64,000 nucleotides of DNA from Sphaerosporella brunnea. Its lineage: Eukaryota > Ascomycota > Pezizomycetes > Pezizales > Pyronemataceae. The notes below the pieces were generated by a model that did no database searches, had not been told where the DNA came from, and worked only from the letters and a program-made list of their open reading frames with translations. The stretch spans positions 1 through 64,000 of the forward strand of contig VXIS01000053.1 in NCBI GenBank assembly GCA_008704415.1. Reading direction: 5' to 3'. This document shows positions 22,657 to 33,800 of this stretch, piece by piece (positions within the stretch are counted from its first letter, which is position 1; every line of letters begins with the position of its first letter). Made by a program: the position numbers and the translations under genes.

Positions 22657-24466
22657 ATGTGCATACTGTGACGGGGTGGGGAGGGTGTGTGGGAAAATAG
22701 GCGGTGGGTGTTTTCTTTTTTTTTCCCTCGTTGTTTGGGCTTATAGGATAGATGGCGCGTCTGTTGTTCTTTCTCTCTTCTTACCCACTAACTGTTCTTT
22801 CTCTCTTGTTACTTACTCACTTACCCATTTGAGTAATTTTCTATGCATATATGTGTGGCTGTGTTGTTTGATGCCTTCGTGAAGTTCTGCGGGGAGCTGT
22901 TGCGTTGAGAAGTAAAGGGGGGGGGGGGGGGTGGTGTTTTTTTACATACCTACCGCATACAATCGGGGAGATTCTGGTGGGCGAGTAGGTTTCAGTCACT
23001 GAGGCTTGCTGCAGGTGCATTTTTTTTTTTTTTTTTGGCCGGCTACATAGCTACGAGTATCAGGAGTTCTACTTTGGCTTTTTTTTTTTTGGTTTAAATC
23101 ATACTGTAATTCGACCGCATGCGATCATGTCATGACATATATTGAGAGAAGGGAAAATAATTTAAGGAAACTGCGCCAAGTGGGATCGCACACCAATGAA
23201 AAAATCGTAATGATCAGACGCACCAAGGAAAAGAGACAATTTCATTACTACATAATGCCCCCCTCTCAGGCCATGGTGTGGCTTTTGGGTTTTGGGTTTT
23301 TTTTTTTGGTTTTTGGCGGGCGGACGGGCGAGTGAGCGCTTTAACGTTGGCACGGTTGTCACGTGGTGGTGGTGGGGCTTCTTGGAGGGGAAGAGAGGAA
23401 GGGAGGAATGAAGAAAGGAAGGAAAGGGGGGCACGGTTGGTGGCTTGTACGCCTTCGTTTGACTCTCAAGCCGCTGTCCGTGTATGTGCTTCCACATACA
23501 GGTTTGTTTGCTGCCCGACTTGTTCTTCGGAGAGATACGTATACTGGGATAAGTCGATTGCAAGCAACAGTTGACGCAGCGAGTTGCCGGTCTCTTTTTG
23601 CACGGGCCGAGCTAAAGTAAAAAAATTGCACTTCGGTTCATGGTCTGTGCCCAGATCCTGTCAGCCAGCCGCCTTGTTGCGGATGCGGCAGCGTGGCGGG
23701 ACGGAAGAAACGGAACGGGGCGGGCGGTTACGTGTGTGACAGACGAGGGGAGGGATGGGTGGAAGGGATGTAAGGGATGGAGAAACACCTGGCAAGATGC
23801 GGGAGCTGCGCGGCGGCTTGGAAGTGCAGATTGGATTGTTTCTGGCACAGTGGTGTAACCGGCGGATTTGCTTGGTCGCCGGTTGTGCTGGGAACTTCCC
23901 GCTGTCATTACCGCGCTGCTGCGCTTAGAGCGGTGACTTCGGTAAAGCAACCGCCTGTTTATTTAGCAAAAGTAACCAATGGCAAGGTTAATAGACGTTT
24001 ACATAGGAAAGCCGCCATCCAATCCTTCCGGTTCGTGCGCCTATGTTTGTGATCCCCTTGCCCGCAATGCTGGTCTGCTTCCTGCTGGAAGTATGTGTGT
24101 GTTGAAAGCCTCCGTTGTCAAAATGCAAACTGCACATAATGCAGAATGCCAGCCGGGGGGGGAAAAAAAAACCGCGCATCTTGAGAGGTGATCGTCGCTT
24201 ACCTTTTCCCATTTCCGTACTTCAACTTCAAGAATTCATTTTCCGCGTCTATCAATGCCAATTGATACCCCAATGCTGGCTATATAACCCCCCCCTTTCC
24301 CCCCAAACCCAATTCCTGTCCATCGTCTTTTTGTTCTTCAGCAAAAACCGAAACATCCGCTTGGTAGGTCTCCTTTCTCCCCGCTCTCGGGTTTCGAGCT
24401 CTGGCTAACATATATACTATCTCTCTTAGGCGGCCCCGGGTCCCGAGCCCTCGTCTCATCTCGGCG
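22657..24466. other. Long intergenic with LINE tail and poly-purine tracts
   Basis: 1.8 kb with G-runs (22917-22932), T-runs (23018-23036 and 23079-23090), a LINE 3'-end fragment, and at its right end promoter-like sequence: a TATATAA box at about 24280-24286 and a good 66-nt intron (24364-24429; GTAGGT, GGCTAAC, CTTAG). No intact gene lies between 22.66 and 24.3 kb. Confidence 0.5.
23073..23135 (-). mobile_element. LINE 3'-end fragment (diverged)
   Basis: Read on the minus strand it gives ATATGTCATG, GCATGCGGTCGAAT, TATGATTTAAACC and then poly-A. This is the order seen at the 3' end of the LINE at 59524-60599. Only the extreme 3' tail is present. Confidence 0.55.
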
Positions 24467-25171
24467 ATGTCATCTTCCAGGACCAACGTTCGCCACACGC
24501 ATCTCAAGCGCATACTACACATGGACCCCGTTCCCAAGCTGCTGCCTCTGCCCGCTGCTCCCACCCTGGCACAACGGGGCGCGGTGGCTCACACTTCAGA
24601 GCAGGAAGCGGCAAGCCGCAGGTTCAGCGTGGATGGCCTGCACTTTCCAGACCACACTGAGGATAGTGACGAGTCCGCAGAGTCCGTTCTTTGTCTTGGC
24701 GTACAGCAAGGACGCAAGGCGCAGGCATCCGTTTCCGCCATGCAAGCGGCGGCGAGGCGACTCAGCTATGGGATGGGCTCAGAACGCACTTGGGGAGTGG
24801 CTGTACAACTTGGTATCCCCTCGTCCGTAACGCGGATCCTGTGAAATTGGCCGGAAAACCCAATTTCTACGGACGAGGGGATACCACACTGCCAAGGCCA
24901 TTGAAGAGTGGTTCCGCCGCCCGCTTGGTCTTTGGTGGACTGACGTTCACCTGAACTGCAATCTTGCCGTTCTCAACGCCAACTTTACCACTGGAGCCTT
25001 TGTGAGCGAGGATACCCTGGTGAATCGGGACCTTTGGTTTGACCTGGCACTTATTCAGCAACCGGGCACGACCGAATACCAGGCCCACCGGGACATGTAC
25101 CGGTGGTGCTTGCAAGCCCTACGATATGCTGCGCACATGGAGGGATGTAGCGGGACTATTTAGACCCCACC
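24467..25171 (+). pseudogene. Degenerate coding region, unknown protein
   Basis: A plausible start (MSSSRTNVRHTHLKR) follows a TATA box and a spliceable leader intron (24364-24429). The downstream reading frame shifts. Coding-like segments occur in two frames: one ends ALGEWLYNL at about 24810, and the other resumes KAIEEWFRRPLGLWW and runs through VHLNCNLAVLNANFTTGAF to YRWCLQALRYAAHMEGC. The break coincides with a 74-bp perfect-armed hairpin at 24812-24885. I do not recognise the protein. It may be the 5' part of the carboxylesterase-like relic that follows, or a separate dead gene. Confidence 0.35.
24812..24885. repeat. Perfect inverted repeat (hairpin)
   Basis: Outer arms GGTATCCCCTCGTCCGTA (24812-24829) and its exact complement (24868-24885) are 18 bp. 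An inner pair GAAATTGG / CCAATTTC (24843-24850 and 24860-24867) stacks next to the right arm, leaving a one-sided 13-nt bulge. It lies exactly where the surrounding reading frame breaks. Confidence 0.9.
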
Positions 25172-25965
25172 TATGTGGCGACTTGGGAAGCCCTGTCCGT
25201 GAATACTCCGAACAACCAACGGGTCCCCAGTGCGCTGCTGCAGGGTGACGAAGATGCTCATCGAAACCCGTCTTTGAGCAGCGGAACCTGCATCGACGAA
25301 AGTGGCGGTTACACTTTCGGAGGAAATCCCGATATATACATACCGAGCCCCTCCATCAGACTACACCGCACACAAGGGAGCTCAACTTCCCGTCACGCAT
25401 AACCGGCATGGGTCGATGGGGGGGAGGGGGGCTGCAACGATGGACTCTGAAATGCCCTGTATACAGCATCGGGGGTTTTGAAACGTGCATTTCCGGCTTT
25501 CGGAAAAGGAACAGTCCAAGCGGCCAGAGCCTGAGGGCCGAGACGGGGAAATCTTGCCACCTTGCACACACCTATTCGTCCTTCAGCAGCTCCATACCGA
25601 ATCGCTCGGCAGAGTCTGCCGCGGGGGGGGGGGGGGAACTTCCGGATCTGGTTCCGCATTTGACTCCACTTAAACGGCTGTAGAAGATCATCATCGCGAG
25701 CATATCCTTAGCCAAGCACGCATGTCCACGTCCGGCTTCTTCGAGGAGGAAGCGCATGCATCATACCCCACCGGTCAAATCTCCTCCTCCTCCAACTTCC
25801 CTGTGCCGCCCGTCCGTGCGCAAAACCTCACGTCGTACTGGCGCAGCTTCCAATAACGCGGGGGCGGCCAAACGGAGCTCGTTCCGGGATGGCCAGATGC
25901 GTTCGGGTACGAGAGGATTTCGGGGTGCGCAGGCTGGAGAGTGAGAATGCCACCCCTTCCCCCCC
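25172..25965 (+). pseudogene. Carboxylesterase (type B)-like relic
   Basis: Fragments in different frames resemble the ends of a fungal type-B carboxylesterase. Near 25300 there is GGYTFGGNPDIY, close to the oxyanion-hole GGGYTFGS motif. Near 25810-25960 there is QNLTSYWRSFQ, then PGWPDAF, GYERIS and RRLESENATPS, like the family's C-terminal segment. The catalytic core between them is absent (the normal enzyme is about 550 aa) and stops and frameshifts interrupt the rest. The family call rests on short motifs. Confidence 0.35.
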
Positions 25966-26030
25966 CCCCGGCCCCGATCTGGTGCAGGCGGCTGCGTGCC
26001 CTGGAGCGGGGCGGGTGGATGGGGGTGGAT

Positions 26031-26096
26031 TTTTTTTTTTTTTTTTTTTGTTTTAATCATCTTGTATTCGGCCGCTTGCGGCCATGACATATGTAA
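26031..26096 (-). mobile_element. LINE 3'-end fragment
   Basis: On the minus strand it reads ACATATGTCATGGCCGCAAG, continues through CGGCCGAATACAAGATGATT and ends in poly-A (the T-run at 26031-26049). It is nearly identical to the last 45 bp of the LINE ending at 60599, including the GGCCGC-AA-GCGGCC palindrome. It is a severely 5'-truncated copy. Confidence 0.75.
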
Positions 26097-26145
26097 CAGA
26101 GAAAGACTGTGCTACCCCGACTACTGAGGCCTGCGGCTCCTCTAA

Positions 26146-26217
26146 GGAAAGGACATAGGGAGAAAGGACATAGGGAGAAAGGACATAGGGAGAAAGGACA
26201 TAGGGAGAAAGGACATA
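26146..26217. repeat. 15-bp tandem repeat
   Basis: Unit AGGACATAGGGAGAA, about 4.5 copies, without mismatches in the full units. It lies just 5' of the LINE tail on that element's strand. Confidence 0.95.
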
Positions 26218-26439
26218 ATAGTGGTGGAGGTGGAGCGTGGAGAGTGGAATGGATTGCGATGTAGATTCGTGATTGCGGTGAAATTCAAGGCTGCAGGATT
26301 GTGCGTCCAGAAGGAGGAGCACATAATCCGGAGTCCAAACTCACATAATGACATTTTCCCACAAACTCCATAAAGCAAAAGCACAGTCATGATCATGATC
26401 ATAATTCATAATAGCCCACCACCACCGCGCTCACAACAC

Positions 26440-28218
26440 TCAGACCATCATAGCCTCCCTCTCCCTCCTGCTCGCGATGACCTTGATCCTGCCCTTCAGG
26501 TGCCCCACAAAGTGGTCCACGCACTCGAGATCCTCCTTGGTCGTCTCAAACAGCTCAAGCTTGAAGCGCGAGAAGAGGTTCGCAACGACCAGATGCAGTT
26601 CCGCGTATGCCAGACTATATATATATATGCCTGGTTAGTCCACTTCAAAAAAAAAAAAAAAATCCGAAAGGAGAGGAGAAGACTTGCTTTATCCCCACGC
26701 AAACGCGATCCCCCTTCGAAAAGGCCAGCATCCACTTATCCAGCTCCTTCCCCTTCTGCCCCATCCACCGCTCAGGCCGGAACTCCGCCGGGTCCTCGAA
26801 GATCCGCGGGTCGTGATGCAGCATGCCGACGCAGAAGGCGATTCTCGTGCCCGCAGGCAGAAACGCGCCCGTGGACGGAATCGTCAAGCCGCCCTCGGGG
26901 ACGATGCGGTTCTGCCGGCCAGGCGCGGGGGTGTTGTAGCGGAGCGTCTCCTTGATAAAGCCGGTGAGATACGGCAGCTCTTCGAGGCGCTTCAGCGGGA
27001 GAAGGCCGTTGGGCTCCGCCTCGACGGTGGCCAGCTCCTGCAACAGCTTTTCCTGCACCTCCGGCCGCGTCAGGAAGTGCCAGGCGAGGAATTGCAGCAC
27101 CGTGGCCGAGGTGTCGGTGCCGGCCGTGACCATGGAGATGGACTCGCCGACTAGCTCCTCGTACGAAGGCCGCTGGGCTTTCTCTGACGGCGGGTACAGG
27201 AGCGCGTCGTAGATAGTGTCTGGTCGCTCTTTGGGCGGGATACCGGCGGCTTTGGCGGCGGCGTCGTCTTCGAGCGCTTGTTGCACCCTGTTCTCACAGT
27301 ACTGTTCCCGGCTGTTAGTGAGTATATGCGGGGAGGGGGGGGGGGGGGGAGCAGTACCTGGATGAGCTTTATGAAAGCCAACGGGGTAAGGCTGGGGAAG
27401 ACTTTCCCCAGCGCCTCGAGCACTCCGAGCGCGCGCGGGAATTGTATTTTCGCCTGCACCATCCCGGCAAAACTCAGCACGCTCTCGACCCACTCCGAGG
27501 TGAAATTCGGCTCGTCAAGCATGTTCCAGCTCTCGCCGAAGGTATACGCCGTGATCGTGTCGACGGTGACGCAGTAGAAGGCGTTGCTCAGCGGCACTGG
27601 CTTGTTGCTGTCGCAGAACGTCTCGAGGATTGTGCAGAGCTTCATCACTACGTCCTGCATTATCGTGGACGCTTCGAGGATGCGTCGTTTCGAGAACATC
27701 GGGTTTATTAGGCTCCGGCGGGAACGGTGCAGCGACTGGTCGGTCGTGCCGAAGGCGCTGCTTGAAACCCCGATGCTGCCGTAGTAGACGGGGTCTTTGA
27801 TGAAGGGGGAGTGCATGGCGTTTACGCTGCACAGGTCAGATCTATCAGCGCGGGTGCTCCAGTGCGAGTCTTCTGCGGAGGGCACGGCATACCGGTGATA
27901 AAGCTCTGGCTGGTGGATCTGCACCTCCGTCGGCGAGATCCTAACCACGGGTCCATATTTCTTATGCAGAGCCGGGAGGGCATCGCGAAGGAAGGTTCCA
28001 TTCTTGTAGACATCGTAGTAGGCGACATAGAGCGTTGTTGCTGCCGCAAGCTTTGGGCCGGGGATCCGCGACAGCGGGTGGAAATAGAGGCGGTAGACCA
28101 CCAGCAGGACCCGGTACAGCAGGAACGAGGAGAGCAGGGACTTCCAGTCCAGCAGCGACCGCAGCTGCACCAGACCCGATGGTATCGAGTGCAGAATCGA
28201 AGTTGCTATTTTTTCCAT
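26440..28218 (-). CDS. Cytochrome P450 monooxygenase
   Basis: Three exons (28218-27358, 27301-26688, 26614-26440) join in phase to 549 aa. An N-terminal membrane anchor (SFLLYRVLLVVYRLYFHPLS) leads to the proline hinge RIPGPKLAA. The I-helix motif is MVTAGTDTSA (about residue 344), the K-helix ExxR is KETLR (about 401), PERW follows, and the heme loop is FSKGDRVCVG with the ligand Cys near residue 487. Intron 1 is GT-AG. Intron 2 (26687-26615) has a GCAAGT donor; only this GC site restores the conserved VGIN-LAYAEL junction. The anchor means ER localisation. The early sequence resembles CYP families close to trichodiene-oxygenase-type P450s, but no cluster partners are nearby and the substrate is unknown. 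Confidence 0.9.
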
Positions 28219-29088
28219 CTGTTGTTGTTGCTGTTGTTGTTGCTGCTGCTGCTGCGCTGAGAGGACTTCCCAGGCTGCTTATATGCCCGCCGCCCCTCCG
28301 CCCGCCCCCGCCCGGAGAGAGCCATGGTTTCGGCGCTATCATACGTGTACGCCGATAACTATGTGCTCGTGTAGAATAGTCCGCACATCGATATGCCGCA
28401 TATGCCGAAGCTGAAAACGGCGCGCATGTTGCATATTCGAGCGCCAAACCCGACCCACCGCGCTGGGCTGCTCTCCTATCGGATCTCGCGATGCGGTGCT
28501 AACTGCGAACCCGGCTTAGCTCGATGCACTGGGAACGTTGGATGGGGAAGCTGGTGCATGCGAGAATGCGCGGTGACGCCGTAGCTAGAGTGCTGGATAG
28601 TGCTCTACATGTACTCTCGTATGTCCTCCGCGGCACAGACCGATAAGCCCCGTCGTCAACTGTTCGGACGGACTACATCAACGATCAAAGCTTCGGATGA
28701 ACTGCTCTACATGATTGTCGAGATTCGAGGGTTCGGATGGATAGCATCGGTTGACTGAGCGGAACCAACAACAACAACAACAACAACAAGTGATGAGTTC
28801 GATGTCGATGAGACGAACGCCGACAAAAGCGCGCGAACAGACGCATGCATGCAGCAACGAACGACAAATCAGCATCAAATCAATCCAGTGCCCCGCATGC
28901 GATCATCCGCGGAACTCTCACCCATCAAGGATCCTCTCCGCGTGGGATGCGTCACAAAGCTGTGGGGGCGGACCCGGGAGAGCGATAAGCGCGTACACGT
29001 GGGACGCTTGCGAAGCAGCAGTTTACCGAGCGCTGCACATTGATCCATCTTCGTCTCTCAACGAGAAAAAAAAAACAAAAAAAACAAA

Positions 29089-29114
29089 ACCGGCAGCGCT
29101 AAAACGCTGCCGGT
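29089..29114. repeat. Perfect 10-bp hairpin next to A-rich tract
   Basis: ACCGGCAGCG, a CTAAAA loop, then CGCTGCCGGT. It follows an A-rich stretch (29065-29089). On the minus strand this is a GC stem followed by a T-rich run, which looks like a bacterial terminator, but in a fungal nucleus that meaning does not carry over. Confidence 0.7.
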
Positions 29115-29674
29115 ACATATGACTTTCTGCGCCTGACACGATCCGGCAAAAGGCCACCGCTTTTTGCTTTTGACGCAAATGTTACCGCCATTCAGCCCCG
29201 GGTGCACTCATGCCGATGGTTCTTGGTCTGGAGCCATGGCCTCGCAGTTGGCTTCCCATCGGTTGCTGTTCCTGCTGCTGTGCTGTGTATGCACGTACCT
29301 ACTGGAGTCAGGCTCCAAATCGAGGGTTGTTTCGGCTGTGTTGGAGTTGGACTCTGCGGTGGGACCCGGAGGCAAGCGATGTTTTGCGCGCTGGGTTAGG
29401 GTAGCGTGAAGCTGCATGGTGAAGTGGTACGCGGCCTGAAAAGCCATCAATGAGTTGAAAGACAGAAAGGCCGGGCTGGTTAACGCGACTTATATCGACA
29501 TCTCCTGTACCCATCGTCATGTACACACCTGACCAACAATTTTACCGTCCCAGGACACTACCATCGTGCGAAAGGTGGCTTCAAAAGTCCCCTACGTTGC
29601 TCCCGGCAACGGCGGAAGAACTGCTTTTCGAAGCGCTGGCGGCCTTTCGGTAAGGGTCTTGTACCATGATGCCA

Positions 29675-30008
29675 GCAGCTGCCATATCCGACAGCCAATC
29701 CGGACGCGACATTCGTTCCGCCCCCCCCCCCCAAAAAAAGCAAATATGCATGTCGGCACTGGTCAACAAAATATGTGCAGAAAAGCAAAAGGGCGGCCTG
29801 TCATAGATGACTTCGGATAACTTTGACCTTGCAGTTCAGCCGCGGCATCAATCGTTTGCTGCCCGCGCCTTCTGGGTCAACAGCAAGACTCAAAAAGGTA
29901 TCCGGCCTCTATCATACATATTTCGTCGACACCCCACAACCCAAATCGATGCCGATATGCATATTTGCCCGAAACGACGCCGCTTCAGGATTGGCTGTCG
30001 GATACTCT
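29675..30008. repeat. Imperfect inverted repeat, possible foldback element
   Basis: The left arm includes ATCCGACAGCCAATCC at about 29682 and AAATATGCATGTCGGCA near 29742. The right arm carries the complements (GGATTGGCTGTCGGAT near 29989, TGCCGATATGCATATTT near 29950) in mirrored order. Arms are about 100-110 bp with indels, separated by about 110 bp. No clear target duplication was found. Confidence 0.6.
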
Positions 30009-30886
30009 AGACGTCGGCTTTCTAGCGAGTGCTACCCGGTGATCGAGTGCTACCATGTGAATCACCACTTGTCCAAAATAGCCAATCCGCTCACAGAAAA
30101 GAGTGTCAGCCAGGGAAGCAGAAGCTATGGGCACGGCAGCTATGTAGGCAACGAGGGGGGAAGCAATCGGCCCTTCGTCACGATATATCACCCGGCCGGT
30201 CGCTTTTTGATAGATTTGTCTTTTTTCATTTCCGTGTTTGTGACACACCAAGTATAGGAAGCGCTCAATCAAAAGCGATGCTCAAAAGTCCCCCCCGGTG
30301 CGCCGAGCTTATGGCCGTGCGTAACTAATTACTGCCACCGCCGCTAGGTCACTCTGAACAGTAACGAAGTTTTTTTTTTTTTTTTTTTTCTCATTTCGCC
30401 CATGACACCCATGATGGCGGAGAGAGGCCCCTCGCGCACACGCCCCCTTCTAGCCCAATGATGGGGGGTTTTGAAATACCGTGTGCGCTCCAGTTGAAGC
30501 TACACAACTTGCCCGCCCCCGCCGGCCCCACAGATTGGCTGATATATAACCAACTACGCCAGCTACTACCCCGTCTGTAGTAATGAACACGCCTCTCGGC
30601 CCGGCAGAGGCAGAGACCCATCCATCTACCGTAGAAGCTTCCAGAACTATTCCCGCCCGGGCCCTGTGCTTTCTGGTCCCATAATTCCAGTCGAGTGGAT
30701 AGCCTCATATGTTTTAGGCCGACAGAAACGAGACCCCCCTAGGCCTAGTACGAGGAACACGCCATGATGGGTGAGCGCCACTGCTCTCTCAACTTTCCGT
30801 TCCATTAATCATTACTCATTGCTCATATCGTTCAAGTTTTACCCCTCTCAATCACAACAAACTATCGTACACAAACCACCCCCATC

Positions 30887-33800
30887 CTACGTAGAAATAA
30901 CCGCTAACCCTGCCAGCAACGCCACGCCCACCACCCCCGCGGCCCACCACCCTCTCTTCCTCTCCAGCAATCCCATCGCCGCAGGCGTGAGCGCAACGAC
31001 CCACATAAAAACCTTCAGGCTCCACATTCCCCATCCCATTTTTACCACCGGGGCGGCGGTAGCGGCGGCTTCGGCGGAGGCACAGCCGCAGGTTATTGGT
31101 GCAGCTTTGCTGCTGCTGGAAAGGAGTGGGGCGAGGAGCACGGCGGCTATGGTTAGACCTTGGAGGGCGGTGAGGCTGAGAAGGGTTGATGGGGATTTCT
31201 TCGTCTCCTCGCCGGTGGATTGGGTGGTGTTGACAATGGCTGATGCAGGTGCTGGAACGGTGGGTGGGGGAGGAATGCCAACTGCCATAAGATCTTTTGT
31301 GTCCTCCAGAAGTTGCAATTCTCTTTGGGGGAGATGGCGTGCTGCTGCAGCACGGAAGGCCTCGATGTCCTCTGCTGTAGCAGTAGGAAGCATCAAGCTG
31401 TCCTGGTATGCCTTTACTGCTTGATCTACAAAGGCCCACGGTCAGAGATTTCCTCAGCTCGGGAAAAGGAGGAACAACGCACTATAATTGCTCAACTTCC
31501 AGGCAATGGTATTCAGTAGCTGCTGTCGCTGTTCCTCATGGGACGGATACATCATCCTGCTTGCGTTAAGGATTTCAGCTTCGCTGGGGAATCGAGAATC
31601 CATCTGATCTAATAACATTGACAGGTCGGAGAGCTCGTTCTGCATGTGCAACAGCGCTCGGCGGTTCAAAGCCGAAAAGCGACGGAAAACATGAGGCTTC
31701 GGACGTTCTGCCACACTCTGCGCCAGCAATGGCTTGTTGTCGCCCAGGTGTGGGGGAATTGTCTTCGACGTCACTTCTTGCACCCTTTCCTTCTCTGGTG
31801 CCAGTTCGGCGTCTGGCATCCAGATATCTGGTGCCGTGGGCCCTGGAATTTTTGGTTCTGGGGTCTTCATTTCCAGATCTGGCGGTTTTTGTGGAGTGCT
31901 TTCCTCCTCCTTCTCCTCCTCCTCCTCCTCCTCCTCCTCCTCCTCCTCCTCCTCCTCCTCCGCCTCCTCTTCTTCAGTTGCTTCCCGTTCATCCTCTGCA
32001 GTGGATCCCTGGGGCTCTGGCTCAACAACCTTTCTCTCGCGGAATGGTGTTGGCGCCTCTTGCCGCACGGGAACAGCCTTAACCGGGGTGTGCTGTTCTT
32101 GCTTCTTTTGCTTCTCGTCTTGCTCCTCTTGCTGGTTGACTGCTTTCTGCTCATCTTGCGGCATTACCGCGAGCTCGGCCAGTTGCTTCTGTTGCAGCTG
32201 TTCCTTGAGCTGCTGATCCCGTTGTTCCTGCTGTTGCTTCTCTTCTTTTATCTGTTGCTGCTCTTGTTCTTTCTGTTCTTTTTCTTTTTGCTCCTTTTCT
32301 TCCTGTAGCTTCCTCTTCTGTTCCTGCAGATGCATCTCCTGCTGCAGCTTCTCTTGTAGTAGCTTCTCCTGAAGCTGACGCTCCTGTAGCTCCTTCTCAG
32401 CTCTCTCAATTTTCTCATCTTCCAGGATGGACGCATTAATGTCATCTTCGAAGACACTATCGGTCTTCCCAGTTCGCGGCCTAGACTTGCTTCGTTCCGG
32501 GCTCACCGACCTGGTCGTCCATCCGCCCTCACTACCATCGCTGTAAAAACCAATATCGATATCGCTCTCCGTTTCCCCTCCGCGAACCTTGACCATGGCG
32601 CTGTTGGAGCCCTCGTAGTACTCCCTGTGTAATGCGGGGCGTGAGGATTTCCTCCGTTTTGACCTCCCCGATCTGGTGGAGTCCACCTTGACAGGTTTTG
32701 CAGTCGTTTGGGTCTCCAGCTCGGACGGCGCATCCATATATTGGAACGGATCTGGACGTTCCGCGGGAAGTCCGGCGGTGTAGCCATCGTATGGGTACCC
32801 GCTAGCTGCATTGTAGACGTCGTACGGGTCATACACCGGATACGCATGCGGCGCGTACCCGTAGCCTTGATCGGGGAAATATGGAGACACGTCCGGATAA
32901 GGGTTGCTGATGCTTGCTCGGCGCGGATTATGCGGCTTCCCTCGAGGCGTCGGCTGGTCCCCCTCGCCGGCACCGTACATGGGTGCCTGCGAGAAAGAGA
33001 GCGGCCGCTTCCCACGGGTATGCGCAGCGGTCTGGGGCTGGAAAGAGGACGATGGGAAAGAGTCGGCTGGAGGGAACCAGGGTGCGGCCGAGTGAGGGCC
33101 CATGTAGTCAGGCTGCTCTCGCTTGGTGTGGGCCTGGATCAAGGGTGACTCGGAGACAACCTCCGAGACTTCGGACGTGGTGGATAGCTCGGAGGTGGTC
33201 GAGGCTTGCGAGATGGTCGAAAGTTCCGAGAGCGTTGAGGCAGCAGGGGATGGGGAGCGTGGGCGCCTGCTGACGGCGGGGCCCGGGTCCCCCCTGCTTG
33301 GTTTCACGGCAGGCGGCGATGCGCGCGCTGACGGTGGGGGCAGGGGGTCGGAAATCCTTGGCAGCTTCGTCGGCGCTGGGTCCGATATCCGGGGGGCTGG
33401 GTCGGAGATGCGTGGAACGGGGTCCGAAATCCTGATTGGAGGCGTGGTCTGCAGCGAGGGTGCCGTGCTCACGGCGGCGCCTGCAGGCTTTGCCGCGCTC
33501 GGCGACCGGCGAATCACGGTCGTCGTGCTGCCGCTTGACTGCCCGGAACTCGGTGCTTCGCTGGGCTCGGGCTGCAGCGGCGGGGCCCGTGGAGAAGGTG
33601 TTTTCTGAGCGGGTGGTTGCGCCTGCTCGGCCTTCTTTTTGTCCAACTCTGGCATTGCGGAGAGGGGCCGCTTCACGGAGACCGGGACAGCTTTTGAAGC
33701 TGTAAACGCAGAGGGCGGTGCAAGAGGGGCCGCCATCGGGGACGGGGTTTTGGCGGCGGTGATGTGTGCTTTTTGCTGAACGTCGTCTGGAGGCGACTGG

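Larger units (their letters stand above)
28219..30886. other. Long intergenic with inverted repeats
   Basis: 2.7 kb with no supported gene. It contains a (CAA/CAG)n leader tract of the P450 gene (28220-28258), a (CAA)n tract near 28766-28789, a 10-bp perfect hairpin, a 330-bp imperfect inverted repeat and a poly-T run at 30370-30390. Open frames here show no family features. Confidence 0.5.

Noticed and set aside
29089..29114. Rho-independent terminator
   Set aside because: Shape fits, but the window is eukaryotic (spliced genes), so this kind of terminator is not expected.
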